The notes: generated by a model not told the origin, from the letters alone. A stretch of DNA of 64,000 bases from Mucilaginibacter pedocola (GCF_002013915.1 NZ_MBTF01000036.1:248001-312000); one strand, 5' to 3'; shown: positions 9,670 to 18,223, numbered from the stretch's first letter. Numbers and translations are program-made.

Positions 9670-9705
9670 AAAAAACAAAGGCAGCTACGATTTATCGTAA
9701 CTGCC
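9670..9705 (-). terminator. Intrinsic terminator of tRNA-Met
   Basis: On the minus strand a hairpin with arms GGCAG-x-TCGTA class pairing (9680-9690 with 9695-9705, one unpaired base) and a 4-base loop is followed by a T-rich tract (9670-9679). It lies 12 bases beyond the tRNA 3' end and would end tRNA transcription before the nuclease operon. Confidence 0.8.
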
Positions 9706-9716
9706 TGGTAATTAAG

Positions 9717-9790
9717 TAGCGGGGAGCAGGATCGAACTGCCGACCTTAGGGTTATGAATCCTACGCTCTAACCATCTGAGCTACCCCGCC
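9717..9790 (-). tRNA. tRNA-Met (anticodon CAT)
   Basis: A 74-nt cloverleaf on the minus strand. The acceptor stem is GGCGGGG with CCCCGCT (a terminal G-T pair), then discriminator A; CCA is not encoded, as is usual in this phylum. The D arm is GCTC-AGATGGTTA-GAGC and the T arm is GGCAG-TTCGATC-CTGC. The anticodon loop is TTCATAA with anticodon CAT. The anticodon stem TAGGA/CCCTA has an A-C mismatch at its loop-closing pair. The 5' half, from the anticodon loop outward, is repeated at 51865-51910 and is the integration core. The gene therefore looks like a chimera: a 3' half from the left flank and a 5' half and promoter supplied by the integrated element. It is probably elongator Met, though a CAT anticodon modified to read Ile cannot be excluded. 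Confidence 0.92.
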
Positions 9791-9797
9791 GGGTGGT
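9752..9797. repeat. Left attachment site core (46 bp), inside tRNA-Met
   Basis: Bases 9752-9797 are identical to 51865-51910, in the same orientation. The repeat covers the tRNA 5' half from the anticodon loop through base 1, plus seven bases upstream. Sequence identity stops abruptly on both sides, as expected for a site-specific crossover core. Confidence 0.9.
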
Positions 9798-9861
9798 TTT
9801 TCTAACTGAAAGTCAGCTTTTTATCGCTTTTGCCGCATCCGCTATTTTTCAGTCACATATC

Positions 9862-9884
9862 TTGTTAACGGTTTTGTTAACGGT
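9862..9884. repeat. Left arm-type doublet TTGTTAACGGT
   Basis: Two copies of TTGTTAACGGT start at 9862 and 9874, 12 bp apart. A third single copy lies at 9951-9961. The doublet is identical, in the same orientation and spacing, to 51737-51759 at the other end. The position 65 bp inside the core suggests arm-binding sites for the element integrase. Confidence 0.7.
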
Positions 9885-9906
9885 GCGCCTTTCGTCACAC
9901 GGAGCG

Positions 9907-9914
9907 CAAAGGTA
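9907..9914 (-). promoter_or_regulatory. Element-borne promoter for the restored tRNA-Met
   Basis: On the minus strand TACCTTTG matches the Bacteroidota -7 consensus TAnnTTTG. It points toward the tRNA 5' end about 117 bp away. Because this DNA is inside the element, the restored tRNA would be driven by an element promoter. A clear -33 element is not visible. Confidence 0.45.
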
Positions 9915-9963
9915 AGAAATGCAGGGCTAATTCTATAATCTTTTTGATTTTTGTTAACGGTTG

Positions 9964-10170
9964 CTAATGTGTTGCAGCCAGAGACTTAATTTCGTTCAAT
10001 TGGTCTACAGATAGGCGTGCAATAAATACATCTCCAAACTCAACAATATCCATCCCCTCGTCATGATTGATCTGTATACTGTTAGGATACCAAATTCCGT
10101 ACTTATCGCATATCTGATTAACGTCATCGAAAAACGCCTTTACCTTGTAGGGCTTGATTGTAAATTTCAT
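9964..10170 (-). CDS. Small hypothetical protein near the left end
   Basis: A 68-residue protein when started at the ATG at 10170; a TTG eight codons upstream is an alternative. The predicted fold is small alpha/beta with the middle I-C-D-K-Y-G-I-W-Y-P-N-S and a C-terminal helix. It is the first gene inside the left end and its 3' end almost touches the third TTGTTAACGGT copy (9951-9961). A recombination directionality role is possible from position but unsupported by any motif. Confidence 0.55.
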   Translation of the reverse strand: MKFTIKPYKVKAFFDDVNQICDKYGIWYPNSIQINHDEGMDIVEFGDVFIARLSVDQLNEIKSLAATH

Positions 10171-10271
10171 ATCACTGTATTTTGTTACTAACAAATTTAG
10201 CTATTATCTGGGTCTGTTTCTTTTAAATCATAATATCTTCTTTTATCTTAGAAGATATTTTTTCCGATCAA

Positions 10272-11099
10272 ATGAGCAGTCCAGATACAGGAGCTTTTTT
10301 TAATCCAACCTCAAATTTAGTTACAGCAACTTTAGCTTTTCTGTCCGCCATGGTTATAGAAAGGTTTAAAAATCGTACGTTAAATTTAACTTATACAACC
10401 ACATATCAAACTTTGGGATCGGAAATTAAAAGTGATTACTGGGGCAACATCAATGTCTCTCACAATGGTAGAGATTTAAAGCACCTTAGTTTTGTTACTT
10501 TGATTATTAAAAACACAACAAGGAGTGATGCTCAAGTTCCACTAAACTTAGATGTATGGGTAGATAACTCAAATCAGTTTTTGGGGCATGACGGTCACTA
10601 TGAGGCGGGTAATGCAATTCGTCATGAAGATAATTTTGAAAAGGAGTTTAACAAGACGTTAAAAGAATTAGATGAGGATTTGAAATTGAGAGAGTTCGAA
10701 GGACATGTAACCCCCGACGATTTAAACAGAAGGATTAGATACTTTCTCTTAAATCGGAAATTATCATTACCGGTTCTAAATAGAAAATCGTCGGTAACCA
10801 TAAATTTTCTAATTGAAAATTTCGAAGGAAAGACACCCAAGCTAAATTTTAGTATCCTGCAGAAAGGTGTCAAACTAATTCCTGAAGCAGATGAGGCTAA
10901 GATTGAGCAGGTTAAAAAAAATGCCGTTGGGCTATTATGTCTAGCTTTATATGCAATCGGACTAATTTGGGTTTATAAACAGTATCATGACAAGCACGAT
11001 GCAATTACTTGGACAGTAATAGTGGGAAGTGCATCTTATTTCATGGCCTATGGGTTTTATTACCTTTTCATATGGTTGAAGAAAATTTTCACTACATAG
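10272..11099 (+). CDS. Membrane protein with cytoplasmic beta-rich domain
   Basis: A 275-residue protein. An N-terminal hydrophobic segment (residues ~13-27, T-S-N-L-V-T-A-T-L-A-F-L-S-A-M) precedes a predicted beta-sandwich domain. Two transmembrane helices close the protein (G-L-L-C-L-A-L-Y-A-I-G-L-I-W-V and a second around Y-F-M-A-Y-G-F-Y-Y-L-F). It converges on the STAND gene, with about 50 bases between the two stop codons. The layout (membrane anchor plus beta domain) recurs at 29844-30293 and 37075-37569 in this element. Function unknown; a membrane-disrupting partner or sensor of the neighbouring STAND protein is possible but only positional. Confidence 0.65.
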   Translation: MSSPDTGAFFNPTSNLVTATLAFLSAMVIERFKNRTLNLTYTTTYQTLGSEIKSDYWGNINVSHNGRDLKHLSFVTLIIKNTTRSDAQVPLNLDVWVDNSNQFLGHDGHYEAGNAIRHEDNFEKEFNKTLKELDEDLKLREFEGHVTPDDLNRRIRYFLLNRKLSLPVLNRKSSVTINFLIENFEGKTPKLNFSILQKGVKLIPEADEAKIEQVKKNAVGLLCLALYAIGLIWVYKQYHDKHDAITWTVIVGSASYFMAYGFYYLFIWLKKIFTT

Positions 11100-11149
11100 T
11101 GCGTTACTTAAAACAGAAATTACGAAACAGTTCCAAATAAGCTAATTGA

Positions 11150-14100
11150 TTAAAATAGAGGTATGATAGTCTGTTTAAACCACACATCAAAAGGGATACC
11201 CAAAAGTTGAGTAAGTAAACTGGAACTCTCAACGTATGCGCTATCGGTAGACCTAATTTCAGTGTATTTGTGTATAAAGAAAAAAAGATTTTTGAATGTA
11301 TCATTTGTACGTTCAAAATCACTAGCATTAAAATAGCAAATTGCAAGTTGGATCGCAGAATCAATCAACGACTTGTCATCTATCATTGACTGTTCGAATA
11401 AATCTAAACACAAGTTATAATGATCAGCCTGTTTATCAACTGCCAAGTCCAGCTTTTGTAATGTGTAGTAAGATATTGCTAAACATTTGAGATTTCTCAA
11501 TAGTTTATGGGTATAATTTGCTTTAGGATTTGAGTTGCCAATATTCAAGCTATAAAACTTGTTGCTCATTTCAAAGTAGTTTACGGCTAAAGAATGATTT
11601 CTTAAGTTGTAATAAATCAAACCAATTTGATCAAAATTATGATAGTATTGTAAATTAACATCTTGGCCGTCCTCAAGTAATTCTTTTAAGAGCTTTTGAG
11701 CGTGATATAAATGTTCTAAACCATCCTTTCTTTGATAAGCGAGAGTTATTGCTAGCTGACAAAGAACATCAGCGTAATCAAATTTGTAACCACGCTGGTC
11801 CATTTCATACATTTTTTTATGAATAGCTAAACTCTGCCTATACTGCGATTCTGCTAACTCAAATTTTCCTGCTTGATTCAATACGAAAGCATAATCGGAA
11901 TATGCGCGCCCAAGGTCACTCGGATCGTAATCTTCACTTAATTCAATTAAATTTTTATAAATACTAATGGATTTTTCGAATTTTTCAATTACATCGTCAA
12001 TCCTTTTAGAGAGCTGATATTCAAGTTTTGCTGAATGCCGTAATGCCCCAGATAATATCTCTTCTTGCTCTATCGTTACCTCGTCTACTTCAGATAATTT
12101 AGAAATCACTTGATCTACACAAACTTTTCCTTCTTCATACCTTTCCTGTACAAAGTAAAATCCAGCCATTCTGTTGAGTGCTGTTAAAAAAATATTTAAA
12201 TACTTATTATTGTCAAAATCATACAATTGTGCTCCAATTTTGTAGCATTTATTTAAACATTGTTCAGCATCTGTAATTTGATTGCATTCATAGTAAAAAG
12301 TACTAGCGAAATCCAACAGGTCAAAATGAATAAATGCTTTATTTTGGTCCATTTGTTGGTTTTCACTTTCCCAAATAGCTAAAGATTTATTGATGTATTC
12401 TAAGCTTTCAGCTTTCCATCCAAATTGTCTTAATATAATCGCCTTATTTTTATAGCAAATGGCCAGATAACTAAAGTTTTCGCCGATATCTGATTCACTT
12501 TCAAAGTAATCAATAGCGCACTGGTTATATGACTCGGAAACTGTGTATTGGCCAGTCCATTGATATGAGATTGATAGAAAATAATTAAGCCAAGCTAATT
12601 CAGAATTATTGTTATGCCCAGATGGGAGTTGTTTAATAAGAAAAGATGCATTAGAAATAAAGGTTGAAGTTGCACTTTCAAAATGTTCACTCGCATTGAT
12701 ACTATTACAGAGCGTTTCTATATAAGGTTGAGCAACTTGTATTTCTGGATTTAGAACATAGTAAATCACAAGTTGAATCAACCGATGCATTTGAAATGCT
12801 TTGCCATCAAATTGCAGCCAGCCCTTGTGATATAAGCTCTTAATTGCATTTATGAATGGATAGTCATTTTGTTTTTTGAAATAATCAAGGATTTTTGGAA
12901 TGCTATAAAATTCAGGTGGCAAGAAATAAAAGCATTTTAACACACTGATTTCATCTCCATTTAAATTTGCAATTTTAAAAGCGATTAATAAATGATTAAT
13001 TATTATATCCTCTTGAGGATTATGCGTAGTCGATACTTTATCTTGTAATATTTCGTCACTTAAATCTTTAGAATCGAGTTTCTCGATAAGAGTATTGATA
13101 TTTAAGAGTCCCACGGATGATCGGAGTGTTTTCGCGAGTAGTTCAATCATTAACGTGTGGTATCCTACAACTTCTAATAAGCTTTTTATTTGATCATCGG
13201 ACTCTTCATTATACCATCTAGAAAAGAGTATAATAGCGTTCGTCTCAGATAAAGTGCCCAAAAAAAAAGACTCAAAATCTAGAAGATTCGTTCGGCTTGT
13301 AATCAAAATATGCCAGCCGGGTGGTGTTGGCAGTGTTTCCCGATAGTAATTTATATTTTCGCCTGCATTATCTATCACTAATAAGTTTCGTCCTTTTAAC
13401 TGACGAAGTGCATACATAATCGTTCGGTACTTATCAATAACCTTTGTGTCGTTGGAAAACTGCAAATCCAATCCTTGTTCAAGAAGCACTGTATCATAAG
13501 CAAAAGCCGATGCAAAACTTTCTTTTTCCACATCTAGGTTATCTGCTTCTGGGGCAATTACATTCACCCAGGCAATGTGGCTATACAAGTGTTTATTTTT
13601 ATGGAGATATTCTTTTGCGAATGTTGACTTGCCTATCCCACCTAAACCATTTACCAAAACAATTCTTTTAGATTCGTTTAGTAAGATTTGTAATTTTTCT
13701 AAATCCTCTTCTCTGCCAATAACTTCTTCATGAAGATTGGGAATTAGATTCAAAAATATTGTCTGCTCCGTAATAGTATTAAATTCAATAGTCGTCGAGA
13801 TTTGAGATGCTTCGGCTGTGTTTCCTAAATGTATCTCGGTGTAATCGTCTTCGATGTGATCATAGTCGAGTAAAGGAACTAAATGATTATAGTTTTTTAA
13901 TGTAACATATTCGTCTAATAATATTGTTACCTCTTTTTCAAGTTTTTCTGGATTTCCTTTATAATAGTCTAGCGTGTTGCTTTCATTTGCTGAGTTCAAT
14001 AACACGCGAAGACCAGCCATTATCGCCATTAAACTAGTTCCGGAAATTTTAGCAAATTTCGAAGCGTTCTTAGGTAATTTACCGAAAACTTCATCAGATA

Positions 14101-14326
14101 TTCTTTCGTAAAGTGAGATTTGAGAAGTGTATTGGCCATATATGGTCAACCCCACGTATACTTTTTGCTCATTTGCTAAAACGATCTTATTTAACCACCA
14201 TTTTCTGCTATTTATCGTTAAAGGCTTCCCATCTACAATCCAGTCCTCAGGGTCTAATTTATAATCTCTAATATAAATAATGAGATCGTTTCTCAGGTTA
14301 GAAAATACTTCTTTATGGATTTTCAC
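11150..14326 (-). CDS. STAND NTPase: unknown N-domain, NB-ARC, TPR repeats
   Basis: A 1058-residue multidomain protein. Residues 1-~195 form an unrecognised N-terminal domain with a hydrophobic stretch (T-S-L-M-A-I-M-A-G-L-R-V-L-L near 98-111). An NB-ARC ATPase follows: a lead-in E-E-V-I-G-R-E-E-D-L-E-K-L, Walker A V-N-G-L-G-G-I-G-K-S-T at ~225-235, Walker B L-L-V-I-D-N-A-G, and the sensor-like L-I-T-S-R-T-N. From about residue 560 onward the protein is a helical array with TPR signatures (for example A-Y-S-D-Y-A-F-V-L-N-Q-A-G-K-F-E-L-A). STAND proteins oligomerise on ligand binding and activate an effector domain; several bacterial ones are anti-phage sensors. Here the TPR array would be the sensor and the N-domain the effector, but that domain matches no TIR, nuclease or protease motif I know. 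The gene has its own promoter region with 10-bp-spaced TGTAG repeats. Confidence 0.87.
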   Translation of the reverse strand: MKIHKEVFSNLRNDLIIYIRDYKLDPEDWIVDGKPLTINSRKWWLNKIVLANEQKVYVGLTIYGQYTSQISLYERISDEVFGKLPKNASKFAKISGTSLMAIMAGLRVLLNSANESNTLDYYKGNPEKLEKEVTILLDEYVTLKNYNHLVPLLDYDHIEDDYTEIHLGNTAEASQISTTIEFNTITEQTIFLNLIPNLHEEVIGREEDLEKLQILLNESKRIVLVNGLGGIGKSTFAKEYLHKNKHLYSHIAWVNVIAPEADNLDVEKESFASAFAYDTVLLEQGLDLQFSNDTKVIDKYRTIMYALRQLKGRNLLVIDNAGENINYYRETLPTPPGWHILITSRTNLLDFESFFLGTLSETNAIILFSRWYNEESDDQIKSLLEVVGYHTLMIELLAKTLRSSVGLLNINTLIEKLDSKDLSDEILQDKVSTTHNPQEDIIINHLLIAFKIANLNGDEISVLKCFYFLPPEFYSIPKILDYFKKQNDYPFINAIKSLYHKGWLQFDGKAFQMHRLIQLVIYYVLNPEIQVAQPYIETLCNSINASEHFESATSTFISNASFLIKQLPSGHNNNSELAWLNYFLSISYQWTGQYTVSESYNQCAIDYFESESDIGENFSYLAICYKNKAIILRQFGWKAESLEYINKSLAIWESENQQMDQNKAFIHFDLLDFASTFYYECNQITDAEQCLNKCYKIGAQLYDFDNNKYLNIFLTALNRMAGFYFVQERYEEGKVCVDQVISKLSEVDEVTIEQEEILSGALRHSAKLEYQLSKRIDDVIEKFEKSISIYKNLIELSEDYDPSDLGRAYSDYAFVLNQAGKFELAESQYRQSLAIHKKMYEMDQRGYKFDYADVLCQLAITLAYQRKDGLEHLYHAQKLLKELLEDGQDVNLQYYHNFDQIGLIYYNLRNHSLAVNYFEMSNKFYSLNIGNSNPKANYTHKLLRNLKCLAISYYTLQKLDLAVDKQADHYNLCLDLFEQSMIDDKSLIDSAIQLAICYFNASDFERTNDTFKNLFFFIHKYTEIRSTDSAYVESSSLLTQLLGIPFDVWFKQTIIPLF

Positions 14327-14362
14327 AGTTAACGCAAGTTTAAGTTTACACCCTCGGTTTAC

Positions 14363-14430
14363 CTACAAACTGCTAAAAGTGATTACATGTAGTTGGTTGT
14401 AGCCATTTGTAGTTCGATAAATGCTCTACA
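14363..14430. promoter_or_regulatory. TGTAG iteron cluster upstream of STAND gene
   Basis: Three TGTAG direct repeats begin at 14388, 14398 and 14408, exactly one helical turn apart. Inverted CTACA copies lie at 14363-14367 and 14426-14430. The cluster sits 40-100 bp upstream of the leftward STAND start, so it may be an operator. Confidence 0.35.
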
Positions 14431-14439
14431 ATTGCAGTG

Positions 14440-14754
14440 TTATTTAGGTTCAGGTAAATTAATCAAATCATTGTAATTATCAATATGCGACCTCATAAAA
14501 TCGATATTATGTTCCACAAGATTTTCAATTCTTTTTTGAAGTTTTTTTCCGGAAGTTGTTATGCCGTTTCTACAAAAGCCACCACCAAGTATTACTTCGA
14601 GCTGTCTCGTAAAATCATTAAGCGCTTGCAGGTAAACCATAGCTTGTTCTGCACCGTGTTTTTCAGCAAATATTTGGAAGTTTTCGTCATTAATGAACTC
14701 TCCTTGATTACCAAGAAAAGTTTTCTTTTTGAACTTAATTCTTTCATGTTCCAT
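14440..14754 (-). CDS. Hypothetical protein, 104 aa
   Basis: A small, mostly helical protein with a basic N-terminus (M-E-H-E-R-I-K-F-K-K-K) and a glycine cluster V-I-L-G-G-G-F in the middle. It precedes the STAND gene on the same strand, separated by the TGTAG repeats, so it might be a small regulator. Nothing in the sequence confirms this. The opposite frame (14485-14808) is also open, but I judge it a shadow. Confidence 0.5.
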   Translation of the reverse strand: MEHERIKFKKKTFLGNQGEFINDENFQIFAEKHGAEQAMVYLQALNDFTRQLEVILGGGFCRNGITTSGKKLQKRIENLVEHNIDFMRSHIDNYNDLINLPEPK

Positions 14755-14822
14755 CTAATGCCTCACAAGGTCACTATATACATAACTTATAGATTAGTCA
14801 AGATTTAAACCATAGAAAAATC

Positions 14823-15041
14823 ATGAAAACAAAAATCAATTTCAAAAAGCTATCCGCCTTATTTGGGCTGGTACGTAGCGGCAGCAGAAGCATAACCCTT
14901 GAAAACACGGATTTTTCATCAAAATCCCGTTTTACTCTTTCTGAAGATGGGGATGCCTTTAAAGCCCAATTTGGCTCCTTTGAAAGCCCCGATCCAGAAA
15001 CATTGCCACAGCCCTATGACCCTCAACGCGACGGGAATTAA
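14823..15041 (+). CDS. Small hypothetical protein, start of mobilization module
   Basis: A 72-residue protein with a basic N-terminus (M-K-T-K-I-N-F-K-K-L) and an acidic, proline-rich end. It is the first rightward ORF of a run that leads into the coupling protein. No motif was recognised, and low complexity makes the call uncertain. Confidence 0.5.
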   Translation: MKTKINFKKLSALFGLVRSGSRSITLENTDFSSKSRFTLSEDGDAFKAQFGSFESPDPETLPQPYDPQRDGN

Positions 15042-15131
15042 AGAAATAAGGAAAACGCCTCAACCTTTCAAAAGCGGCAGCGGAATAGAAGACCGCTATA
15101 ACAAACGACTAATCCTTTAAACATTAAGATC

Positions 15132-15329
15132 ATGGGATTTACAAAAGACCAGGAAAAGATTTTAAGTAGTGCCGGTTACAGCAAGTCGCAGCTAGATTCA
15201 AACAAATGGATCAATGGCAGCCACTCTGCAAAAGCCTCGGATGGCGGTTCCGTTACATGGAATACCGACAAGCAAACCTGGAACGGTAGCGGCATGTCTA
15301 ATACATCTTTCCGCAACAAAGCTAAATGA
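15132..15329 (+). CDS. Small hypothetical protein, 65 aa
   Basis: A Ser/Gly/Trp-rich small soluble protein (contains W-I-N-G-S-H-S-A-K and W-N-G-S-G). It lies between the preceding small ORF and the coupling protein, on the same strand. About 135 bases separate it from the coupling protein start. Its function is unknown; conservation of such small genes near coupling proteins in related elements would be the test. Confidence 0.5.
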   Translation: MGFTKDQEKILSSAGYSKSQLDSNKWINGSHSAKASDGGSVTWNTDKQTWNGSGMSNTSFRNKAK

Positions 15330-15465
15330 GCCAATGCCTGACGAGGAACGCTCATTAAATTAACCGCCTCGGCTGGCCAGCGGGGACGGTTTTAAACCGC
15401 AAAAAACAGATTTATTAACCCGGAACGGACCTAAACTAAGGGCCGTAAAGGATAGCTATTTTTCA

Positions 15466-16974
15466 ATGGAAACGAGACAATACATTGATTTGGACACGCC
15501 GTTAATGAATTTCGGCGATTCACAATCCTGTTTTACCATCCGTGATGCTGTGTCTGGCCTAAGTATTACGGGTAATACAGGCTCGGGAAAGAGTACAGGG
15601 TCGGCAGCGAACTTTGCGCTTAAGTACCTTAAGGCCGGCATGGGTGGGCTAGTGCTCACCGTAAAGCCATCAGACCGCAGGGATTGGGTAAAATATTGCA
15701 TCCACACTGGAAGGGAGAAGGATTTGATCATCGTCGAGCCAGGCGGAAGACACCGCTTCAACGCCCTAAAGTACATCAGCCAAGAAAAGGACGGAGAGCG
15801 GGCTATTACTGATAACATCGTGGAGGTATTAAACACGGTGATACGCGCTGAAGAAGATCGGCAAGTGCGTAGTGATGATAGTTTTTGGGAAAACGCCCTG
15901 ACGACTTTGATGTCGATGATGGTCGACCTTTGCCTTATCGCTTTCGGCAAGGTGACGATAGATGACCTCTATAACATTGTGCAGTCCCTGCCCCGGCCTA
16001 ACGAAACTCTGAATGATGCCATTGAGCCAAATTCCCAAAGCGCGTTCCGGCAGGCATACAAGCTGGCGAAACTGTCTATCGACAAAAAGGTAGCAACCTG
16101 GAAGCAAAAAAGAACGGCGGAAGGTAATAATCAGTTCGCTAACCAATCTGCGTATGAAGAAGCATTATATGACGCTGTTCCAGATGCAAGGCAGTTCAAT
16201 TATATCACTGAGTATTTCTGGAATAGCTTTCGGTTTTTATCGCCCAAAACACGCTCACTGGTTGAGTATATTTTCTCAGGGTTCTTATACAGTTTTTTGA
16301 GAGAGCCGGTATATAGCCTATTCTCGAAAGGCGAATCTACCTTCAAGCCGGAGGACTGTTTTGAAGGAAAGATAATCCTTTTGTGCCTGCCGATAAAAAA
16401 GTACCACCGCGTTGGTCGGCTCTGCCAAACCCAATTCAAATACATTTGGCAAAGAGCTGTAGAAAAACGGGTAGTCGATGATTATTCCCTACCCGTCTTC
16501 CTTTGGTCGGATGAAGCGCAGAATACCGTTCATGAGCATGATAGCGACTTTTTAGCGACAGCTAGGTCCAGCCGCGTGGCAACAGTGTTCATTAGCCAAA
16601 ACTTACCGAACTACTATGCGGCCATGGGAGGCGAAAAAGGCAAGTATCGCGTCGCCAGTATGCTCGCCAATTTGTCCTGTAAGATCTTCCACAGTTGCAC
16701 TTGCATAGAAACAAATAAATGGGCTTCAGATCTCGTCGGAGAAGACTACATGCCCGATCCTTCGATGAATATTTCCATCAGCCAAAACAACTTTACTTCC
16801 GGCCAAAACCTCAGTTTGAAGCTGCAAAAGGTTTTCAGGCCCGAAAAGTTCACAACGCTAAAAGTCGGAGGTGCTTCATCGAATTATAACGTTGAGGCCA
16901 TCATTTATAAGCAAGGTGACCCGATACACCGCAACAAAAACTACTCCATCATCAATTTCAAACAATTCTTCTAA
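15466..16974 (+). CDS. Type IV coupling protein (VirD4/TraG-like ATPase)
   Basis: A 502-residue hexameric ATPase that would bring the relaxase-DNA complex to a conjugation channel. Walker A is G-N-T-G-S-G-K-S-T-G-S near residue 36. The conserved G-G-L-V-L-T-V-K-P follows, and Walker B is V-F-L-W-S-D-E-A-Q-N near residue 345, then A-T-A-R-S-S-R-V-A-T-V-F-I-S-Q-N. No N-terminal transmembrane helices are visible, so it is a soluble-type coupling protein; the membrane protein encoded next (17002) could supply an anchor. It is a close paralogue of the partial gene at 1-1256. The element has no VirB4 homologue, which supports mobilizable rather than self-transmissible status. Confidence 0.88.
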   Translation: METRQYIDLDTPLMNFGDSQSCFTIRDAVSGLSITGNTGSGKSTGSAANFALKYLKAGMGGLVLTVKPSDRRDWVKYCIHTGREKDLIIVEPGGRHRFNALKYISQEKDGERAITDNIVEVLNTVIRAEEDRQVRSDDSFWENALTTLMSMMVDLCLIAFGKVTIDDLYNIVQSLPRPNETLNDAIEPNSQSAFRQAYKLAKLSIDKKVATWKQKRTAEGNNQFANQSAYEEALYDAVPDARQFNYITEYFWNSFRFLSPKTRSLVEYIFSGFLYSFLREPVYSLFSKGESTFKPEDCFEGKIILLCLPIKKYHRVGRLCQTQFKYIWQRAVEKRVVDDYSLPVFLWSDEAQNTVHEHDSDFLATARSSRVATVFISQNLPNYYAAMGGEKGKYRVASMLANLSCKIFHSCTCIETNKWASDLVGEDYMPDPSMNISISQNNFTSGQNLSLKLQKVFRPEKFTTLKVGGASSNYNVEAIIYKQGDPIHRNKNYSIINFKQFF

Positions 16975-17001
16975 TCAATAACAATTTAACAAACAAACAC
17001 A

Positions 17002-17763
17002 ATGAAAACACATCCATTAATGGTCTCCACCTTTGGCCGCATGAACGTTTTAAAAAGGTATGTCTTGGTATTCTTCTTCGGTATCTCCAGCTTTCCGCGC
17101 TTACTTTTGGAAGTTCACCTGCGCAAGAATTTTGGCTACAGATACTTTAAAAGTATCTCCGCATTAACCATTGGGATTCCGATGTTGATCTATCCAATCG
17201 CCGTTGGATTTGGCACCGTCGATTCCTTTAAAGGGTTTCTTGATTACTTGTTGCACTATGCGAGCTGGTTCGGCTTTATGGCGCTATTCGCCTATGCCTG
17301 TGTTAAAAGGCAGCATGAGGTCACCCATGAACCGGGAGTTTATGATTTCGCCAAGGTTTCTGACTATAGCGGTGACAGGAACCCGATATTGGAGAATCTG
17401 ATATTGTTCGGCAAGCCTGTAACGACCAAAATGGTTATTACGTTGATAGAGCCTGGTATTTTCTTTTTCATCGGCTTAGGGCTTATCATTTTCAAACAAC
17501 CTATTGGTGGCGTCCTGTTGGTTTGCAGCATCATGTATTCGTTATGTTACTTCGGCGCCATCTATTTAGCCGATGAATCCATGATGGACACCATTGACGA
17601 TATCATCCGCCAAGAGGAACTTGCCAACGTTATTGTAAAAGGAAGGGGCCCCGAGAAAACCCGCGGTTTCGAAATGTTCTGCGACTTCCCTGAAAGCGTC
17701 GATCTGCGTCAAAAAATTTTCGAAGCTGTGCAACGCCAAACCGAGATTTTGCAGGCCTATTAA
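17002..17763 (+). CDS. Polytopic membrane protein of mobilization operon
   Basis: A 253-residue protein with four to five hydrophobic segments: around residues 20-35, 50-75, 85-100, and a pair at ~150-195 (I-F-F-F-I-G-L-G-L-I-I-F and G-G-V-L-L-V-C-S-I-M-Y). The last ~60 residues are a soluble charged tail. It starts 27 bases after the coupling protein, so it is probably in the same operon. A membrane anchor or partner for the anchor-less coupling protein is a reasonable inference. No family was recognised. Confidence 0.68.
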   Translation: MKTHPLMVSTFGRMNVLKRYVLVFFFGISSFPRLLLEVHLRKNFGYRYFKSISALTIGIPMLIYPIAVGFGTVDSFKGFLDYLLHYASWFGFMALFAYACVKRQHEVTHEPGVYDFAKVSDYSGDRNPILENLILFGKPVTTKMVITLIEPGIFFFIGLGLIIFKQPIGGVLLVCSIMYSLCYFGAIYLADESMMDTIDDIIRQEELANVIVKGRGPEKTRGFEMFCDFPESVDLRQKIFEAVQRQTEILQAY

Positions 17764-17782
17764 CCCTCCAAAGCTGTGCTTC

Positions 17783-17840
17783 GGGAAGATGTCTGATGGA
17801 TAAAACCAACCTTGGAACTAATTTATTAGTTCATCTTCCC
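17783..17840. repeat. Nested inverted repeats between mobilization genes
   Basis: GGGAAGATG (17783-17791) pairs with CATCTTCCC (17832-17840), and within it GAACTAAT (17815-17822) pairs with ATTAGTTC (17825-17832). The structure falls just after the membrane-protein stop and before the HTH gene. It could be an attenuator, a terminator without a T tract, or a protein/relaxase site. Confidence 0.4.
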
Positions 17841-17891
17841 TGGCACTGCTTTATCTCTAACCCAATCTATTAACCCATAAGTATTACAGGT

Positions 17892-18203
17892 ATGGAAAAG
17901 GATAAAATTGAAATCATCTGCATGGAAAGTGCAGCATTTTTTGAGCTGATCAAAGAAGTAATAGAAAGGTTCAAACTAACGCAAAGCCCCAAAGAAGATA
18001 AGTGGATATCCGGCATGGAAGCAATGAAAATGCTTCGGATCAAAAGCAAAGCGACCTTGCAGAAAATGCGCGACGAAGGCCATATCCGCTACAGCCAACC
18101 CGAGAAGAAGATTATCCTATATGATGTGGATTCCATCCACGAATATTTAGAGGATTTTGTTTACGAGCCCTTTGGTACAGCAAGCGGAAAAATTCTTCGA
18201 TGA
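17892..18203 (+). CDS. Helix-turn-helix protein (excisionase/MerR-like)
   Basis: A 103-residue homologue of the product at 3210-3482. It opens with an acidic helical part (I-E-I-I-C-M-E-S-A-A-F-F-E-L-I), followed by a winged HTH: E-D-K-W-I-S-G-M-E-A-M, L-R-I-K-S-K-A-T-L-Q-K-M-R-D-E-G and a wing ending Y-L-E-D-F-V-Y. It lies 20 bases upstream of the small helical protein and then the relaxase, so it probably controls or assists the mobilization genes, for example by binding oriT or the operon promoter. Confidence 0.75.
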   Translation: MEKDKIEIICMESAAFFELIKEVIERFKLTQSPKEDKWISGMEAMKMLRIKSKATLQKMRDEGHIRYSQPEKKIILYDVDSIHEYLEDFVYEPFGTASGKILR

Positions 18204-18223
18204 GATTTTAATAAAGCACAATT

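Noticed and set aside
15456..15950. 164-codon minus-strand ORF over the coupling-protein gene
   Set aside because: It lies entirely opposite the conserved Walker A region of the coupling protein; a shadow.
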